Notes: generated from the sequence alone by a model not told the origin. DNA of 64,000 nt from Kribbella jiaozuonensis (GCF_005233875.1 NZ_SZPZ01000005.1:186001-250000); one strand, 5' to 3'. Shown: positions 17,848 through 26,707, counted from the first letter of the stretch. Numbers and translations are program-made.

Positions 17848-18153
17848 ATGGCAACTACGTTCGAGGTGTTGGCGGAGCCTCGGCGCCGGGACATCCTCGA
17901 TCTGTTGCGGGCCGGCGAGCGACCCGTCGGCGAGCTTGTCGACGCGCTGTCCCTCAGCCAGCCCGCGGTGTCGAAACATCTGAAAGTACTGCGCGACGCC
18001 GGGCTGGTGGAGGTCCGTCACGACGCCCAGCGCCGCTGGTACCGCCTCCGCCCGGCGCCGCTGGCCGAGGTCGACGCCTGGCTGGCGCCGTACCGCGACC
18101 TGTGGCGCGACCGCCTCGACGCGCTCGAAGCGCATCTCGACCAGATGGACTAG
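17848..18153 (+). CDS. ArsR family regulator
   Basis: 101-residue winged-helix protein: 'LAEPRRRDILDLLRAGERPVGELVDALSLSQPAVSKHLKVLRDAGLVEVR' covers the whole HTH and wing. No metal-binding ELCVCDL motif, so it belongs to the metal-independent SdpR/YczG-like subgroup often found next to SRPBCC or VOC proteins. The stop codon overlaps the convergent VOC gene. Confidence 0.88.
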   Translation: MATTFEVLAEPRRRDILDLLRAGERPVGELVDALSLSQPAVSKHLKVLRDAGLVEVRHDAQRRWYRLRPAPLAEVDAWLAPYRDLWRDRLDALEAHLDQMD

Positions 18154-18497
18154 TGCTCGGCCACGTCGAAGACGTTGCCTTCGGGGTCGGCCAGCGTGAT
18201 CCAGTGCGTGCCGTACTCGGTGTGCTCGTCGACGCGCTTGGCACCGAGCCCGACGATGCGGTCGACCTCGGCGGCCCAGTCGGTCGCGGCGAGGTCGACA
18301 TGCAGGCGGTTCTTGCCGTTGCGCGGCTCGGGGACCTGCAGGAACATCAGCGTCGGCCCGTCCGCGGCCCGGTTCACGGTCGCGAAGAACTCGTTGCCGT
18401 CAGCATCGACCTCGGTGGAGAGGACGCCGGCCCAGAAGGCGGCCAGCGTCGCCGCGTCGGCGCAGTCGAAGGCGATGTTCTCAAGGGAAATGGACAC
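18150..18497 (-). CDS. VOC family (glyoxalase-fold) protein
   Basis: 115-residue vicinal-oxygen-chelate protein: 'ENIAFDCADAATLAAFWAGVL' at the N-terminus and 'HWITLADPEGNVFDVAEH' at the C-terminus are typical of the glyoxalase-like group. Histidines at the expected metal positions are only partly kept, so function (resistance, dioxygenase or ligand binding) cannot be fixed. GTG start. It follows the MerR gene by three bases and should be co-transcribed from the MerR-type promoter. Confidence 0.82.
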   Translation of the reverse strand: MSISLENIAFDCADAATLAAFWAGVLSTEVDADGNEFFATVNRAADGPTLMFLQVPEPRNGKNRLHVDLAATDWAAEVDRIVGLGAKRVDEHTEYGTHWITLADPEGNVFDVAEH

Positions 18498-18500
18498 GGT

Positions 18501-19316
18501 TCAGCCTTTCAGGGAAGGGATCTGCCGGATCGGCCAGCAGACTTCGGTTCGGTAGTCGGCCGGATCGGCCACGTCGCCCGGGCCGATCGGGTACAGCTCA
18601 CGGATCGGGCCTGGTGCGACCTCGCAGTACTCCGCGACGTGGCTGCCGAGGGCGCCGTACGTGCGGTCGAAGTCGGTCATCGGCCCGGCGTGGACGGCGA
18701 TCGCGAAGTACCCGCCGGGGAGGTCGACGAGCTCCACCCCGTCGGCCGGCGCCTGGTCGGGCGCGACCGGCAGGAAGGCGACGACCTCGCCCTTGTCGTC
18801 GGTGAAGAACTCGTCGCTGTACGTCGCTCCCGCGGTCGCGCGGATGTCGCGGCCCACCTCGTCGAGTCGCCCGAAGGCGTAGCCGCACCAGGGGCCGATC
18901 TCGTCTCGGGGTACTTGTCCGCGGACGCCATACGCACGGAACGACGGGATGAACCGGTACTCGACGTCGAGGACCGGCTGACCGGGGGTGAGGAGCTCGC
19001 GCAGTGACACGACTACGTCGCGGGTGTGCTGGAGCTCCTGCTCCATCCGCTCGAGGTGCGTGCGCAGGCGTTCCTCGCGGGCCGTGCCGTCGCCGGCGTC
19101 GACCACGGCTTGTACGTCGGCGAGCGGCATCCGCAGTTCGCGTAACCGGCGGATCAGCTGCGCGGTGTCGACTTGCGCGGTGCTGTACCGCCGGTAGCCG
19201 GACGAAGCGTCAACCGAGGCTGGCGCAAGCAGGCCGATCTCGTGGTAGTGGTGCAGAGTCTTCACACTCAGATGCGTCAGGCGGGAGAACTCCCCCACCG
19301 TCACCGTCGCCGTCAT
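18501..19316 (-). CDS. MerR family regulator with GyrI-like effector domain
   Basis: 271-residue activator. The N-terminal MerR HTH is 'TVGEFSRLTHLSVKTLHHYHEIGLL...YRRYSTAQV'; a coiled-coil dimer helix follows (about 80-118), then a GyrI-like ligand-binding domain ('FIPSFRAYGVRGQV...GYFAIAVHAGP...CWPIRQIP'). This is the BmrR/TipA-like arrangement that senses hydrophobic compounds. Its own promoter carries a perfect MerR-type dyad, so it likely autoregulates the merR-VOC operon. Confidence 0.87.
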   Translation of the reverse strand: MTATVTVGEFSRLTHLSVKTLHHYHEIGLLAPASVDASSGYRRYSTAQVDTAQLIRRLRELRMPLADVQAVVDAGDGTAREERLRTHLERMEQELQHTRDVVVSLRELLTPGQPVLDVEYRFIPSFRAYGVRGQVPRDEIGPWCGYAFGRLDEVGRDIRATAGATYSDEFFTDDKGEVVAFLPVAPDQAPADGVELVDLPGGYFAIAVHAGPMTDFDRTYGALGSHVAEYCEVAPGPIRELYPIGPGDVADPADYRTEVCWPIRQIPSLKG

Positions 19317-19322
19317 GCGACA

Positions 19323-19353
19323 AGCTTCCACCCTCCGGTAACCGGAGGGTCAA
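19323..19353 (-). promoter_or_regulatory. MerR-type promoter with 19-bp spacer dyad
   Basis: On the minus strand TTGACC (19348-19353) and GAAGCT (19323-19328) are 19 bases apart, the lengthened spacing typical of MerR-activated promoters. The perfect dyad ACCCTCCGGT-A-ACCGGAGGGT (19330-19350) fills the spacer, as in other MerR targets where the protein untwists the DNA. Confidence 0.75.
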
Positions 19354-19359
19354 CAAGCA

Positions 19360-19390
19360 CCCGCCCGCGACGCTTCGCGTCGCGGGCGGG
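19360..19390. terminator. Strong hairpin
   Basis: Perfect 14-bp stem CCCGCCCGCGACGC / GCGTCGCGGGCGGG with a TTC loop, between the GH18 gene end and the MerR promoter. Together with the second hairpin nearer the GH18 stop it should prevent read-through. Confidence 0.65.
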
Positions 19391-19434
19391 CTGAAGGAAA
19401 GGCGATCCAGCGGACAGCCGCCGGGGGCGGTGGG

Positions 19435-19475
19435 GCAGCACCCCCGCCACCCACCCGATGGAGTGGCGGGGCTGC
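19435..19475 (-). terminator. Hairpin terminator of the GH30-GH18 operon
   Basis: Stem GCAGCA-CCCCCGCCAC / GTGGCGGGG-CTGC with one bulge and a 12-base loop, 11 bases past the GH18 stop codon. Confidence 0.65.
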
Positions 19476-19486
19476 TGCGATCACCT

Positions 19487-20857
19487 TCAGCCGCGGTAGC
19501 GGCCTATTACCTTGCTGAAGTCCCAGGGGTTCTGGGAGATGCCGGAGCAGCTGTCGGCGCTGCCGCCTGTGCACGGGCGGTCGCGGTTCGCCGACCAGAA
19601 CGTGAAGCGGGCCAGGTGGTGCTCGGACGCGTACGACAGGATCGACTCGAAGTCGGACAGGTTCACCCGCTCACCGGCGTTGTCGGTGTTCCCGTTCATC
19701 GACGAGATACCGATCTTCCGGTACGCCGCGTCGTCGCTCAGCCCGTACGCCGCCTTCACCTGGTTCTTCAGCCCGTCGGCCGCCTGCCGCGTCAGCGTGC
19801 CCATGTTGTTCGACCCGCCACCGAAGTCGAACGGCATGATCACCCAGCCGTCCAGGTTCAGCCCGGACGCCGCGCCACGGTGGATCAGGTCCTGCCCGTT
19901 GCCATCCGGCCCGGACGTCGTCGTACCGAAGGTCAGGTAGGTCGTGATCCCCGCGTTGTTCTGCTCGATGATCTTCAGCGCGTCGATGACCTTCTGCCGG
20001 ACCGCCGGCTGCGCCACCTCCTGGTCCTCGATGTCGATGTCGATCGCCTTCAGCGACAACGCGTTGATCACCTTCTGGTACGCCGCTGCGAGCTCACTCG
20101 CCGACCCGCAGCTCTGCCCCAGCTTGTTCCCGGACCAGCCGCCGAACGACACCACGACGTCGCCGCCGTTGGACCGGATCGTGTTGATCGCCTGCTGGTC
20201 CGCGCCGCCGGTCAGCGGCCGGCCGCCGTCCCACTGCGGGTTGCAGTACCCGCTGGACAGGATGAACGCCATCGTGAACCACTTCACCCCGGACGCGTTC
20301 ATCACGGTCGCCGGGTTCGGCGGGTCACCCCAGCCCTCGTACAGGTACGGCGCTGCCGCCATCGGCGCGCCACCCGTCGGCGGCGGACCGTCGTCCGAGG
20401 CCGGAGCGTTCCACTTCTGGTTCGCCGCCCCCGTGCAGCTCCACAGCTGCAGCGGCGTACCGTTCGCGGAATTGTTGCCGGTGACATCGAGACACTTGTT
20501 CGCCTGCGGGTTCACCAGATCGCGCCCGGCCGTGTAGGTCCACTGCTGCGCGGCACTGCCGTTACAGGTCCACAGCTGGACGCGAGCGCCGTTGGCCACG
20601 GATCCGCCCGACACATCCAGACACTTGCCGAGGGCCCGCAATGTCCCGTCACTCGACCGGCTCCACTGCTGCGCGCCGGTGCCGTTGCAGTCGTACAGCT
20701 GGACCGCCGTACCGTCCGCACTGTTCGCGGCCGCCACGTCCGCACACTTCCCGGCCAGCCCGGTGATCGCCCCGGTCGCCGCCTGCGCCGGAGTTGCCGT
20801 CATCAACAGACCGGCGCCGAGCACCAGTGCCCCGACTACTGCCGCCACGCGCTTCAT
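19487..20857 (-). CDS. Secreted RICIN-GH18 chitinase-like protein
   Basis: 456-residue secreted protein. Signal peptide about 1-27 (KR, Ala/Leu-rich core, AQA cleavage). A RICIN/CBM13 lectin domain (about 29-149, repeats 'GKCADV', 'GKCLDV', 'NKCLDV' and the 'QQW' motifs) comes first, then the GH18 barrel. The catalytic strand reads D-I-D-I-E, with Glu277 the expected acid; the usual leading 'DG' is replaced by 'KA'. GH18 enzymes hydrolyse chitin or related GlcNAc polymers. It starts inside the stop codon of the GH30 gene (ATGA), so the pair is coupled. The N-terminal lectin placement is the reverse of its two neighbours. Confidence 0.85.
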   Translation of the reverse strand: MKRVAAVVGALVLGAGLLMTATPAQAATGAITGLAGKCADVAAANSADGTAVQLYDCNGTGAQQWSRSSDGTLRALGKCLDVSGGSVANGARVQLWTCNGSAAQQWTYTAGRDLVNPQANKCLDVTGNNSANGTPLQLWSCTGAANQKWNAPASDDGPPPTGGAPMAAAPYLYEGWGDPPNPATVMNASGVKWFTMAFILSSGYCNPQWDGGRPLTGGADQQAINTIRSNGGDVVVSFGGWSGNKLGQSCGSASELAAAYQKVINALSLKAIDIDIEDQEVAQPAVRQKVIDALKIIEQNNAGITTYLTFGTTTSGPDGNGQDLIHRGAASGLNLDGWVIMPFDFGGGSNNMGTLTRQAADGLKNQVKAAYGLSDDAAYRKIGISSMNGNTDNAGERVNLSDFESILSYASEHHLARFTFWSANRDRPCTGGSADSCSGISQNPWDFSKVIGRYRG

Positions 20858-22716
20858 GACACGCTCCACTTCTGGTTCGCGGCACCGGTGCAGCTCCACA
20901 GCTGCAACGGCGTACCGTTCGCGGAATTGTTGCCCGTGACATCGAGACACTTGTTCGCCTGTGGATTCACCAGATCTCTCCCGCTCGTGTAGGTCCATTG
21001 CTGGGCGGCGCTGCCGTTGCACGAATACAGCTGCACCTTCGCGCCGTTGGCGACGGAGCCGGCGTTGACGTCGAGGCACTTGCCGAGGGCACGGATCGTC
21101 CCGTCACCGGGCCGGTCCCACTGCTGGGCCGTCGTACCGTTGCAGTCGTAGAGCTGCACCGCCGTACCGTCCGCGCTGTTGGCTCCCGCGACGTCGATGC
21201 ACTTGCCGCCGAGGCCGGTGATCTGACCGCCGCCGCCACCGCCGCCGCTCTGGTTCCCGGACCAGGTGAACGTCGCCGAGGTCTTGGTCGGAAGCGTGTA
21301 GGTGAAGGACTGGGAGCCCCAGTTCACCCGCACCGACTGCGAGCTGCCGGTGGTGTTGAACGCGATCAGCGCCTTCGAGCCGTCCGGGTTCTTCCAGGCC
21401 ACGTTCTTCACCGAGCTGTTCGCGGTCGAGTCGATCCGCAGCGCGCCCGGCTTCACGAACTTGGTCAGGTGGCCCATCGTGTAGTACTCGACGGTCTTGG
21501 TGACCTGACCGCGCTGACTGTCGTTGCGGTGCACGGTGACGAGTCCGGTGCAGACGTTGCAGCCGGAGCCGACGTACGGCAGGTGGTTCTCGTCCAGCGC
21601 GATACCCCACTTGACCCACGACTTGTCCCAGTTGCGGGTGTAGTCGATCAGGTTGTTCATGTCCTCGACCTGCTGGTTCGCGATCCAGGTGCCGCCCGAG
21701 TGCTCGGTCATGTACGCGTTCACGTTCGGGAACTGGTTGTGGATCTGCGTCTGCAGGTTCACGTCACCGCCGTACCCGTGCCAGGCGATCCCGCCGAAGT
21801 TCGGATCGTTGCGCAGGGCAGCGTCCGCGATCGGGACCGAACCGAGGTCGTTGTAGTTGCCCCAGTTGTAGTCGAGGATCAGCACCTTGGTCGTCAGCCC
21901 GGCGGCGTGCAGCGCCGGCATCAGGTTGTTCTTGGTGAACTCCAGCAGCCCGGAGCCGTTCCAGTTCATCGACGCGTAGCCGGTGCTGTCGGTACCGCAA
22001 CAGGTCGGCTCGTTCTGCACCGAGACGTAGTCGATGTGGTTACCCTGGGCCTCGTTCTGCTGCAGGTACTTGACGAAGTACTGCGCGTACATCGGGTAGT
22101 ACTCGGCCTTCAGCCAGCCGCGGTGGACGAAGTCGTTGTTGTCCTTCATCCAGGCCGGCGCGCTCCACGGCGAACCCATCACCTTGACCGCCGGGTTGAG
22201 CTGCCGGGCCTGCTTGGTCAGCGGTACGACGTCCGCCAGGTCGTGCTGGATGCTGAAGTCGTTCAGGTCGCAGCAGGTGTCGTCGAACGAGTAGTTGAAC
22301 CGGGCCAGGTCGGACGCGCCCATCGGGTTGCGGATGAAGGCCAGGCCGATCCCGTCGACCGGGTCGAACAGGTCCTTCATCACCTGGTTGCGAGTCGCGG
22401 CCGAGATCGTGTTGCTGCTGTTCAGCAGCCAGGCGGAGCTGTCGGCGAACGAGGCGCCGCCGCCCTCGAAGGACTGGTACGTCGTGTTCTCGTTGACCGT
22501 GATGGTCTGGTTCGCCGATCCGCCGGCCGGGCTGAAGGCGACCGGGGTCTGCTGCTGCAGGCCGCGGGTGACGTTCTGGCCGGCGCTGTCGTTGGTGGTG
22601 GTCAGCCAGATGTTGACCTGCTCGCCGGCGGCCTGCGCCGGTGGAGCGGTGCCGATGCCGATTCCGGCGGCGGCCGCGCAGAGCGCAGCGACCACGAGCG
22701 GCAGGAAGCGTTTCAT
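20854..22716 (-). CDS. Secreted GH30 glycosidase with RICIN domain
   Basis: 620-residue secreted enzyme. Signal peptide about 1-30, GH30 catalytic barrel and side beta-sandwich (about 35-488), a Gly linker (491-497) and a C-terminal RICIN/CBM13 domain. The acid/base is Glu236 in 'SVQNEPT' and the nucleophile Glu338 in 'YMTEHSGG'; both are intact. GH30 members of this type cleave beta-1,6-glucan, beta-glucosylceramide or related beta-glycosides, so with the GH16 next door a fungal beta-glucan wall substrate is plausible. GGGAG precedes the ATG. Divergent from GH16. Confidence 0.87.
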   Translation of the reverse strand: MKRFLPLVVAALCAAAAGIGIGTAPPAQAAGEQVNIWLTTTNDSAGQNVTRGLQQQTPVAFSPAGGSANQTITVNENTTYQSFEGGGASFADSSAWLLNSSNTISAATRNQVMKDLFDPVDGIGLAFIRNPMGASDLARFNYSFDDTCCDLNDFSIQHDLADVVPLTKQARQLNPAVKVMGSPWSAPAWMKDNNDFVHRGWLKAEYYPMYAQYFVKYLQQNEAQGNHIDYVSVQNEPTCCGTDSTGYASMNWNGSGLLEFTKNNLMPALHAAGLTTKVLILDYNWGNYNDLGSVPIADAALRNDPNFGGIAWHGYGGDVNLQTQIHNQFPNVNAYMTEHSGGTWIANQQVEDMNNLIDYTRNWDKSWVKWGIALDENHLPYVGSGCNVCTGLVTVHRNDSQRGQVTKTVEYYTMGHLTKFVKPGALRIDSTANSSVKNVAWKNPDGSKALIAFNTTGSSQSVRVNWGSQSFTYTLPTKTSATFTWSGNQSGGGGGGGQITGLGGKCIDVAGANSADGTAVQLYDCNGTTAQQWDRPGDGTIRALGKCLDVNAGSVANGAKVQLYSCNGSAAQQWTYTSGRDLVNPQANKCLDVTGNNSANGTPLQLWSCTGAANQKWSVS

Positions 22717-22872
22717 GGGGCGGTTCTCCCTTTGTATAAAGGAGTTTGGGGCGGTGTAGTTGCCGCGTCTGCCCGCGCCGCAACTGGTGGTCAGCAAGAG
22801 GTAACCATCCGTGCAAACCGGTGTCAACGTCGAAACCGAGACTTTTTTCAGATCTTTTATTTAGTCCCGGGG

Positions 22873-22901
22873 TTGACCTGAGAGCGTTCTCACGGCACGC
22901 T
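22873..22901 (+). promoter_or_regulatory. GH16 promoter with LacI-type operator in the spacer
   Basis: TTGACC (22873-22878) and CACGCT (22896-22901) are 17 bases apart. The spacer starts with TGAGAGCGTTCTCA (22879-22892), a near-perfect palindrome resembling CebR-type operators. The same 14 bases, in the same position relative to the hexamers, occur in front of the Opp-type importer at 26714-26727. Confidence 0.75.
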
Positions 22902-22950
22902 GCGGTCCAATTCCTGTCCTCATTCAGACGCCCCCGGAAATGAGGTACTC

Positions 22951-24177
22951 ATGAAGCGTCCCCGCATGCTCGCGATCCTCGCGATCGGTGCCGCACTGGC
23001 CGGCACCGCGCTCCTCCAGCCTGCAGCCACAGCTCATCAGCAGGCCGCTGCCGCCACCACGGCAACGATCTGGGAGGACAACTTCGACGGCCCCTCCGGC
23101 CAGGCCCCCGACCCCGCCAAGTGGCGGTACGACATCGGCGGCAGCGGCTGGGGCAACGACGAGCGCGAGTACTACACCAACAGCACCCGCAACTCCGCCC
23201 TCGACGGCAACGGCAACCTGGTGATCACGGCCCGGCAGGAGAACGCCGGCTACCAGTGCCACTACGGACCGTGCCAGTACACGTCGGCCCGGCTGCTGAC
23301 CGCGCAGACCTTCACCCAGACGTACGGCCGGTTCGAAGCGCGGATCAAGATCCCGCGCGGACAGGGGATCTGGCCCGCGTTCTGGATGCTCGGCGGCGGC
23401 AACTGGCCGAACGACGGCGAGATCGACATCATGGAGAACATCGGCAGGGAGCCCGCGACCGTGCACGGCACGATCCACGGACCGGGGTACTCCGGCGCCG
23501 GCGGGATCGGTGCCGCGTACAACCATCCGAACGGCTGGTCGTTCGCCGACGACTTCCACACGTTCGCGGTCGACTGGGCCCCGGACTCGATCACCTGGTA
23601 CGTCGACGGCGTGCAGTACGAGCGCCGTACGCCGGCCGATCTGAACGGGAACACCTGGGTCTTCAACCACCCGTTCTTCATGATCCTGAACCTCGCGGTC
23701 GGCGGCTACTGGCCGGGCTACCCCGACGGTACGACGCAGATGCCGCAGACCATGACCGTCGACTACGTCCGCGTCTCCACGCTGGGCAGCTCCGGCGGAG
23801 GCGGCTCGCAGATCACCGGCCTGGCCGGCAAGTGCCTGGACGTCGCCGGCGCGAACGCTGCGGACGGTACGACGGTCCAGCTGTACGACTGCAACGGTAC
23901 GAACGCCCAGAAGTGGAGCCGCCCCGGCGACGGCACGATCCGTGCCCTGGGCAAGTGCCTGGACGTCGCGAACGCCGGCGTTGCCGACGGCACCAGAGTT
24001 CAACTGGCCACGTGCAACGGCAACGCGGCCCAGCAATGGACCTACACAGGTGGGCACGACCTGGTGAATCCGCACGCCAACAAGTGCCTCGATGTCACCG
24101 GCAACAACTCCGCCAACTCGACCCCGACGCAGGTCTGGACCTGCACCGGCGGTGCGAACCAGAAGTGGACCGTCTAA
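22951..24177 (+). CDS. Secreted GH16 endo-beta-1,3-glucanase with RICIN domain
   Basis: 408-residue secreted enzyme. Signal peptide about 1-35, GH16 beta-jelly-roll (about 38-277), a short Gly/Ser linker and a C-terminal RICIN/CBM13 domain (about 290-408). The catalytic motif E-I-D-I-M-E places nucleophile Glu157, Asp159 and acid/base Glu162, in the ExDxxE form with bulge Met that marks laminarinase-type GH16. It should cut beta-1,3-glucan outside the cell. GAGG lies five bases before the ATG. Its operator matches that of the oligosaccharide importer, tying hydrolysis to uptake. Confidence 0.9.
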   Translation: MKRPRMLAILAIGAALAGTALLQPAATAHQQAAAATTATIWEDNFDGPSGQAPDPAKWRYDIGGSGWGNDEREYYTNSTRNSALDGNGNLVITARQENAGYQCHYGPCQYTSARLLTAQTFTQTYGRFEARIKIPRGQGIWPAFWMLGGGNWPNDGEIDIMENIGREPATVHGTIHGPGYSGAGGIGAAYNHPNGWSFADDFHTFAVDWAPDSITWYVDGVQYERRTPADLNGNTWVFNHPFFMILNLAVGGYWPGYPDGTTQMPQTMTVDYVRVSTLGSSGGGGSQITGLAGKCLDVAGANAADGTTVQLYDCNGTNAQKWSRPGDGTIRALGKCLDVANAGVADGTRVQLATCNGNAAQQWTYTGGHDLVNPHANKCLDVTGNNSANSTPTQVWTCTGGANQKWTV

Positions 24178-25421
24178 CGAGGTAGCGCGCCACCGTCGCG
24201 CAACAACCGCACCACGGGAAGGGTCGCGGCGCCGAGTGCTACGGCGTCGCGGCCCAGCTCGCACAGCACGATCGACACCTGCGCGTACGGCCGGCGCAGG
24301 GCGTGCTTGCCCACCTCGGCGCGAAGTTCGTCCAGGTGCTTCTCACCGAGCAGCAGACCGGCCCAGCCGCCGAGCACGATGCGCTCGGGGTTGACGAGGT
24401 TGACCAGGTTCGCGAATCCCGCGGCCAGGTAGCCGATCGTGTCCGCGATGATGGTTGCCGCCGGCTCCGAAGTCGACGACAGCAGCTCGACGAAGGCGGT
24501 CTCCTCGTCGCCCTCGACCAGCCCGCCGGCCTCACGGTACCGATCGAGAACACCTTCCGCGCCGACGTACGCCTCGAGGCAGCCGAGCGCGCCGCAGCGG
24601 CACTGGCGCCCGCCGTACACGATCGTCATGTGGCCCCACTCGCCCGCGCTGCTGCGGGTGCCGCGATAACTGGATCCCCCGGCCACAAGGGCGGAGCCGA
24701 CACCGGAGCCGACCAGCGCCACGACCGCATCGGTCGCGCCGCGGCCCGCACCGAAGTACATCTCGGCCTGGCCGAGCATGTTCGCGCCGTTGTCGACGTG
24801 TACCGGGATATCGGTGCCCTCAGCAAGCATCTCGGCGAGCGGAACGGCCTCCCAGCCGAGGGTCTGCGCGTCGACGACCGCGTTGTCCTCGACCACGCCG
24901 GCGACCGCGACACCGAGGCCGAGAACCTGCGAAGGCTGGAGGCCGGACGTCGCGATGACGCTCGAAAGCCCTTCCAGTACGTGCTTCACGACCTCTGCCG
25001 GCGTCGGCGAGCTGATCGGATGATCGGCGCGGGCAAGCACGTTCATCGCGAGGTCGAACAGCTCCACCCGGACACGGGTCTCACCGACCTCGGCGCCGAC
25101 GACGTACCGGAACGTCGGTGCGACCCGCAGCAGCACGCGCGGGCGGCCGCCCTCGGACTCGACCGAGCCGGCCTCCTCGACCACGCCCTCGGTGATCAGC
25201 TCGGCGACCAGGTTGCTCACGCTCGCGGCGCTGAGCGACGTCCGCACGGTCAGCTCCTGGCGGCTCAGCGGACCCTCGCGGTAGATGCTGGTGAGGATCA
25301 CCGAGCGGTTGGACCGGCGCATGTCACGCACCGTGGTCCGGCGTACTTCCATCCTTACCTCACCCTGCCCGGCCCCGGGCGGGCCACTCGAACCCGAGTC
25401 CATCATGCCGTCCGGCAGCAC
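24174..25421 (-). CDS. ROK family transcriptional regulator
   Basis: 415-residue regulator of the NagC/XylR type. An N-terminal winged helix (about 36-90, 'REGPLSRQELTVRTSLSAASVSNLVAELI') is followed by the ROK sugar-kinase-like domain with 'GVGVAVAG'-like phosphate loop (GLGVAVAGVV), 'VDNGANMLG', 'GEWGHM' and the zinc motif CRCGALGCLEAY. It probably senses a sugar or sugar phosphate. Its stop overlaps that of GH16. The GTG start at 25421 has GGGAG seven bases upstream; an ATG at 25352 with GAGG is an equally good shorter start. Confidence 0.85.
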   Translation of the reverse strand: MLPDGMMDSGSSGPPGAGQGEVRMEVRRTTVRDMRRSNRSVILTSIYREGPLSRQELTVRTSLSAASVSNLVAELITEGVVEEAGSVESEGGRPRVLLRVAPTFRYVVGAEVGETRVRVELFDLAMNVLARADHPISSPTPAEVVKHVLEGLSSVIATSGLQPSQVLGLGVAVAGVVEDNAVVDAQTLGWEAVPLAEMLAEGTDIPVHVDNGANMLGQAEMYFGAGRGATDAVVALVGSGVGSALVAGGSSYRGTRSSAGEWGHMTIVYGGRQCRCGALGCLEAYVGAEGVLDRYREAGGLVEGDEETAFVELLSSTSEPAATIIADTIGYLAAGFANLVNLVNPERIVLGGWAGLLLGEKHLDELRAEVGKHALRRPYAQVSIVLCELGRDAVALGAATLPVVRLLRDGGALPR

Positions 25422-25512
25422 GGAAGAGCTCCCTTCTTCCAGGTCGTGAACTAAGACTCGATTCGTTACCGCTCCGTGATTGACGGTGACTTGCGGCTCA
25501 GCTTTGATCTAC

Positions 25513-25536
25513 GGAACCGCTTCCGAAACCGGTTCC
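25513..25536 (+). promoter_or_regulatory. Tandem palindromes upstream of the lacI-type gene
   Basis: Two abutting 12-base near-palindromes, GGAACCGCTTCC (25513-25524) and GAAACCGGTTCC (25525-25536), lie about 50-70 bases before the LacI start. They differ from the TGAGAGCGTTCTCA sites, so this gene may be under another regulator of the LacI or ROK type. Confidence 0.45.
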
Positions 25537-25584
25537 GACCGGTTGATCCGCCCAGCACCCCGACCGCCCGAGGGGAGATTCAGC

Positions 25585-26628
25585 GTGTCCATCACCATCG
25601 CCGATGTCGCGGCCCGCGCCGGTGTCAGCAAGACCACCGTGTCGCGCGTCCTCAACGGCAAGGGCGAGCTGGACCTCCGCACCGCCGAGCGCGTCCGCCA
25701 GGTGATCGAGGAGCTCGGGTACGTGCCGAGCGCCCGCGCGGTCGGCCTGGCCCGCGGCCGGACCCGGATCGTCGGAATGCTGGTCCCGTCGCTCACCTGG
25801 CCCTGGATGGGCGAGGTGCTGCAGGGCGCGGTCGACGTGGTCGAGAGCGAGGGGTACGGCCTGCTGCTGTTCACCTTCAACCGGGGTGCGGAATCCATGC
25901 AGCAGTTCGCCTCCCAGGTCTCGTCGCAGTCGTTCGACGGCCTGCTGGTGATCGAGCCGGAAGGCACGCTCACCTTCATCGAGCAACTCCACGCGCGTGG
26001 TCTGCCGGTGGTCCTGATCGACGACCGCGACAAGCGCCCGCAGTTCCCGTCCGTCGCCACCACGAACTACGCCGGCGGCGAGTCCGCCGCCCGGCACCTG
26101 CTGGAGCTCGGTCGTCGCCGGCCACTGGTGATCACCGGCGTCGAGCGCTTCGGCTGTACCCACGAACGCCTGGACGGCTTCCGCGGCACCTACGCGCAGG
26201 CCGGTATCGAGCTCGACCAGAGACTCGTGTTCGAAGGCGATTTCACCCATGAGAGCGGACGCCGCGGCGTCCAGTACGCGCTCGACGAACGACTCGACTT
26301 CGACGCGGTCTTCGCGCACAACGACCTGTCCGCCGGCGGTGCCATCCAGGCCGTCCGGGAGACCGGGCGGAACGTGCCGAACGACGTGTCGGTGGTCGGG
26401 TTCGACGACATCCCGTACGCCGAACACACCGAACCGCCGCTGACCACGGTGCATCAGCCGATGCGCCAGATGGGTCAGGCCGCGGCCCGGATGCTGATGG
26501 GGTACTTCGGCGGCACGCCGCTGCCCGAGACCCCGCAGGTGCTGCCGACGACGCTGATCGTCCGCAGCTCAACCGCCCCGAAAGTCGATTCCCGGACCAG
26601 ACCCGCCCCGAAACACCGGTCCCGCTAG
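25585..26628 (+). CDS. LacI family regulator of the beta-glucan locus
   Basis: 347-residue regulator. HTH and hinge at 2-60 ('TIADVAARAGVSKTTVSRVLNGKGELDLRTAERV...'), then a periplasmic-binding-protein-like effector domain ('RIVGMLVPSLTWPWMGEVLQGAVDVVESEGYGLLLF', 'DAVFAHNDLSAGGAIQAVRE', 'VSVVGFDDIPYAEHTEPPLTTVHQP'). The GTG start has GGGGAG seven bases upstream. It lies directly before the importer operon whose promoter carries TGAGAGCGTTCTCA, so repression of importer and GH16, relieved by an imported beta-glucoside, is the simplest model. Confidence 0.88.
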   Translation: MSITIADVAARAGVSKTTVSRVLNGKGELDLRTAERVRQVIEELGYVPSARAVGLARGRTRIVGMLVPSLTWPWMGEVLQGAVDVVESEGYGLLLFTFNRGAESMQQFASQVSSQSFDGLLVIEPEGTLTFIEQLHARGLPVVLIDDRDKRPQFPSVATTNYAGGESAARHLLELGRRRPLVITGVERFGCTHERLDGFRGTYAQAGIELDQRLVFEGDFTHESGRRGVQYALDERLDFDAVFAHNDLSAGGAIQAVRETGRNVPNDVSVVGFDDIPYAEHTEPPLTTVHQPMRQMGQAAARMLMGYFGGTPLPETPQVLPTTLIVRSSTAPKVDSRTRPAPKHRSR

Positions 26629-26707
26629 AAGACTCCGGCGGCGGGACAGCTGCCCCTGTTCCGCCGCCGGCGTACCTCCCGACACCGAACCGATATGGCG
26701 TTCGCTC

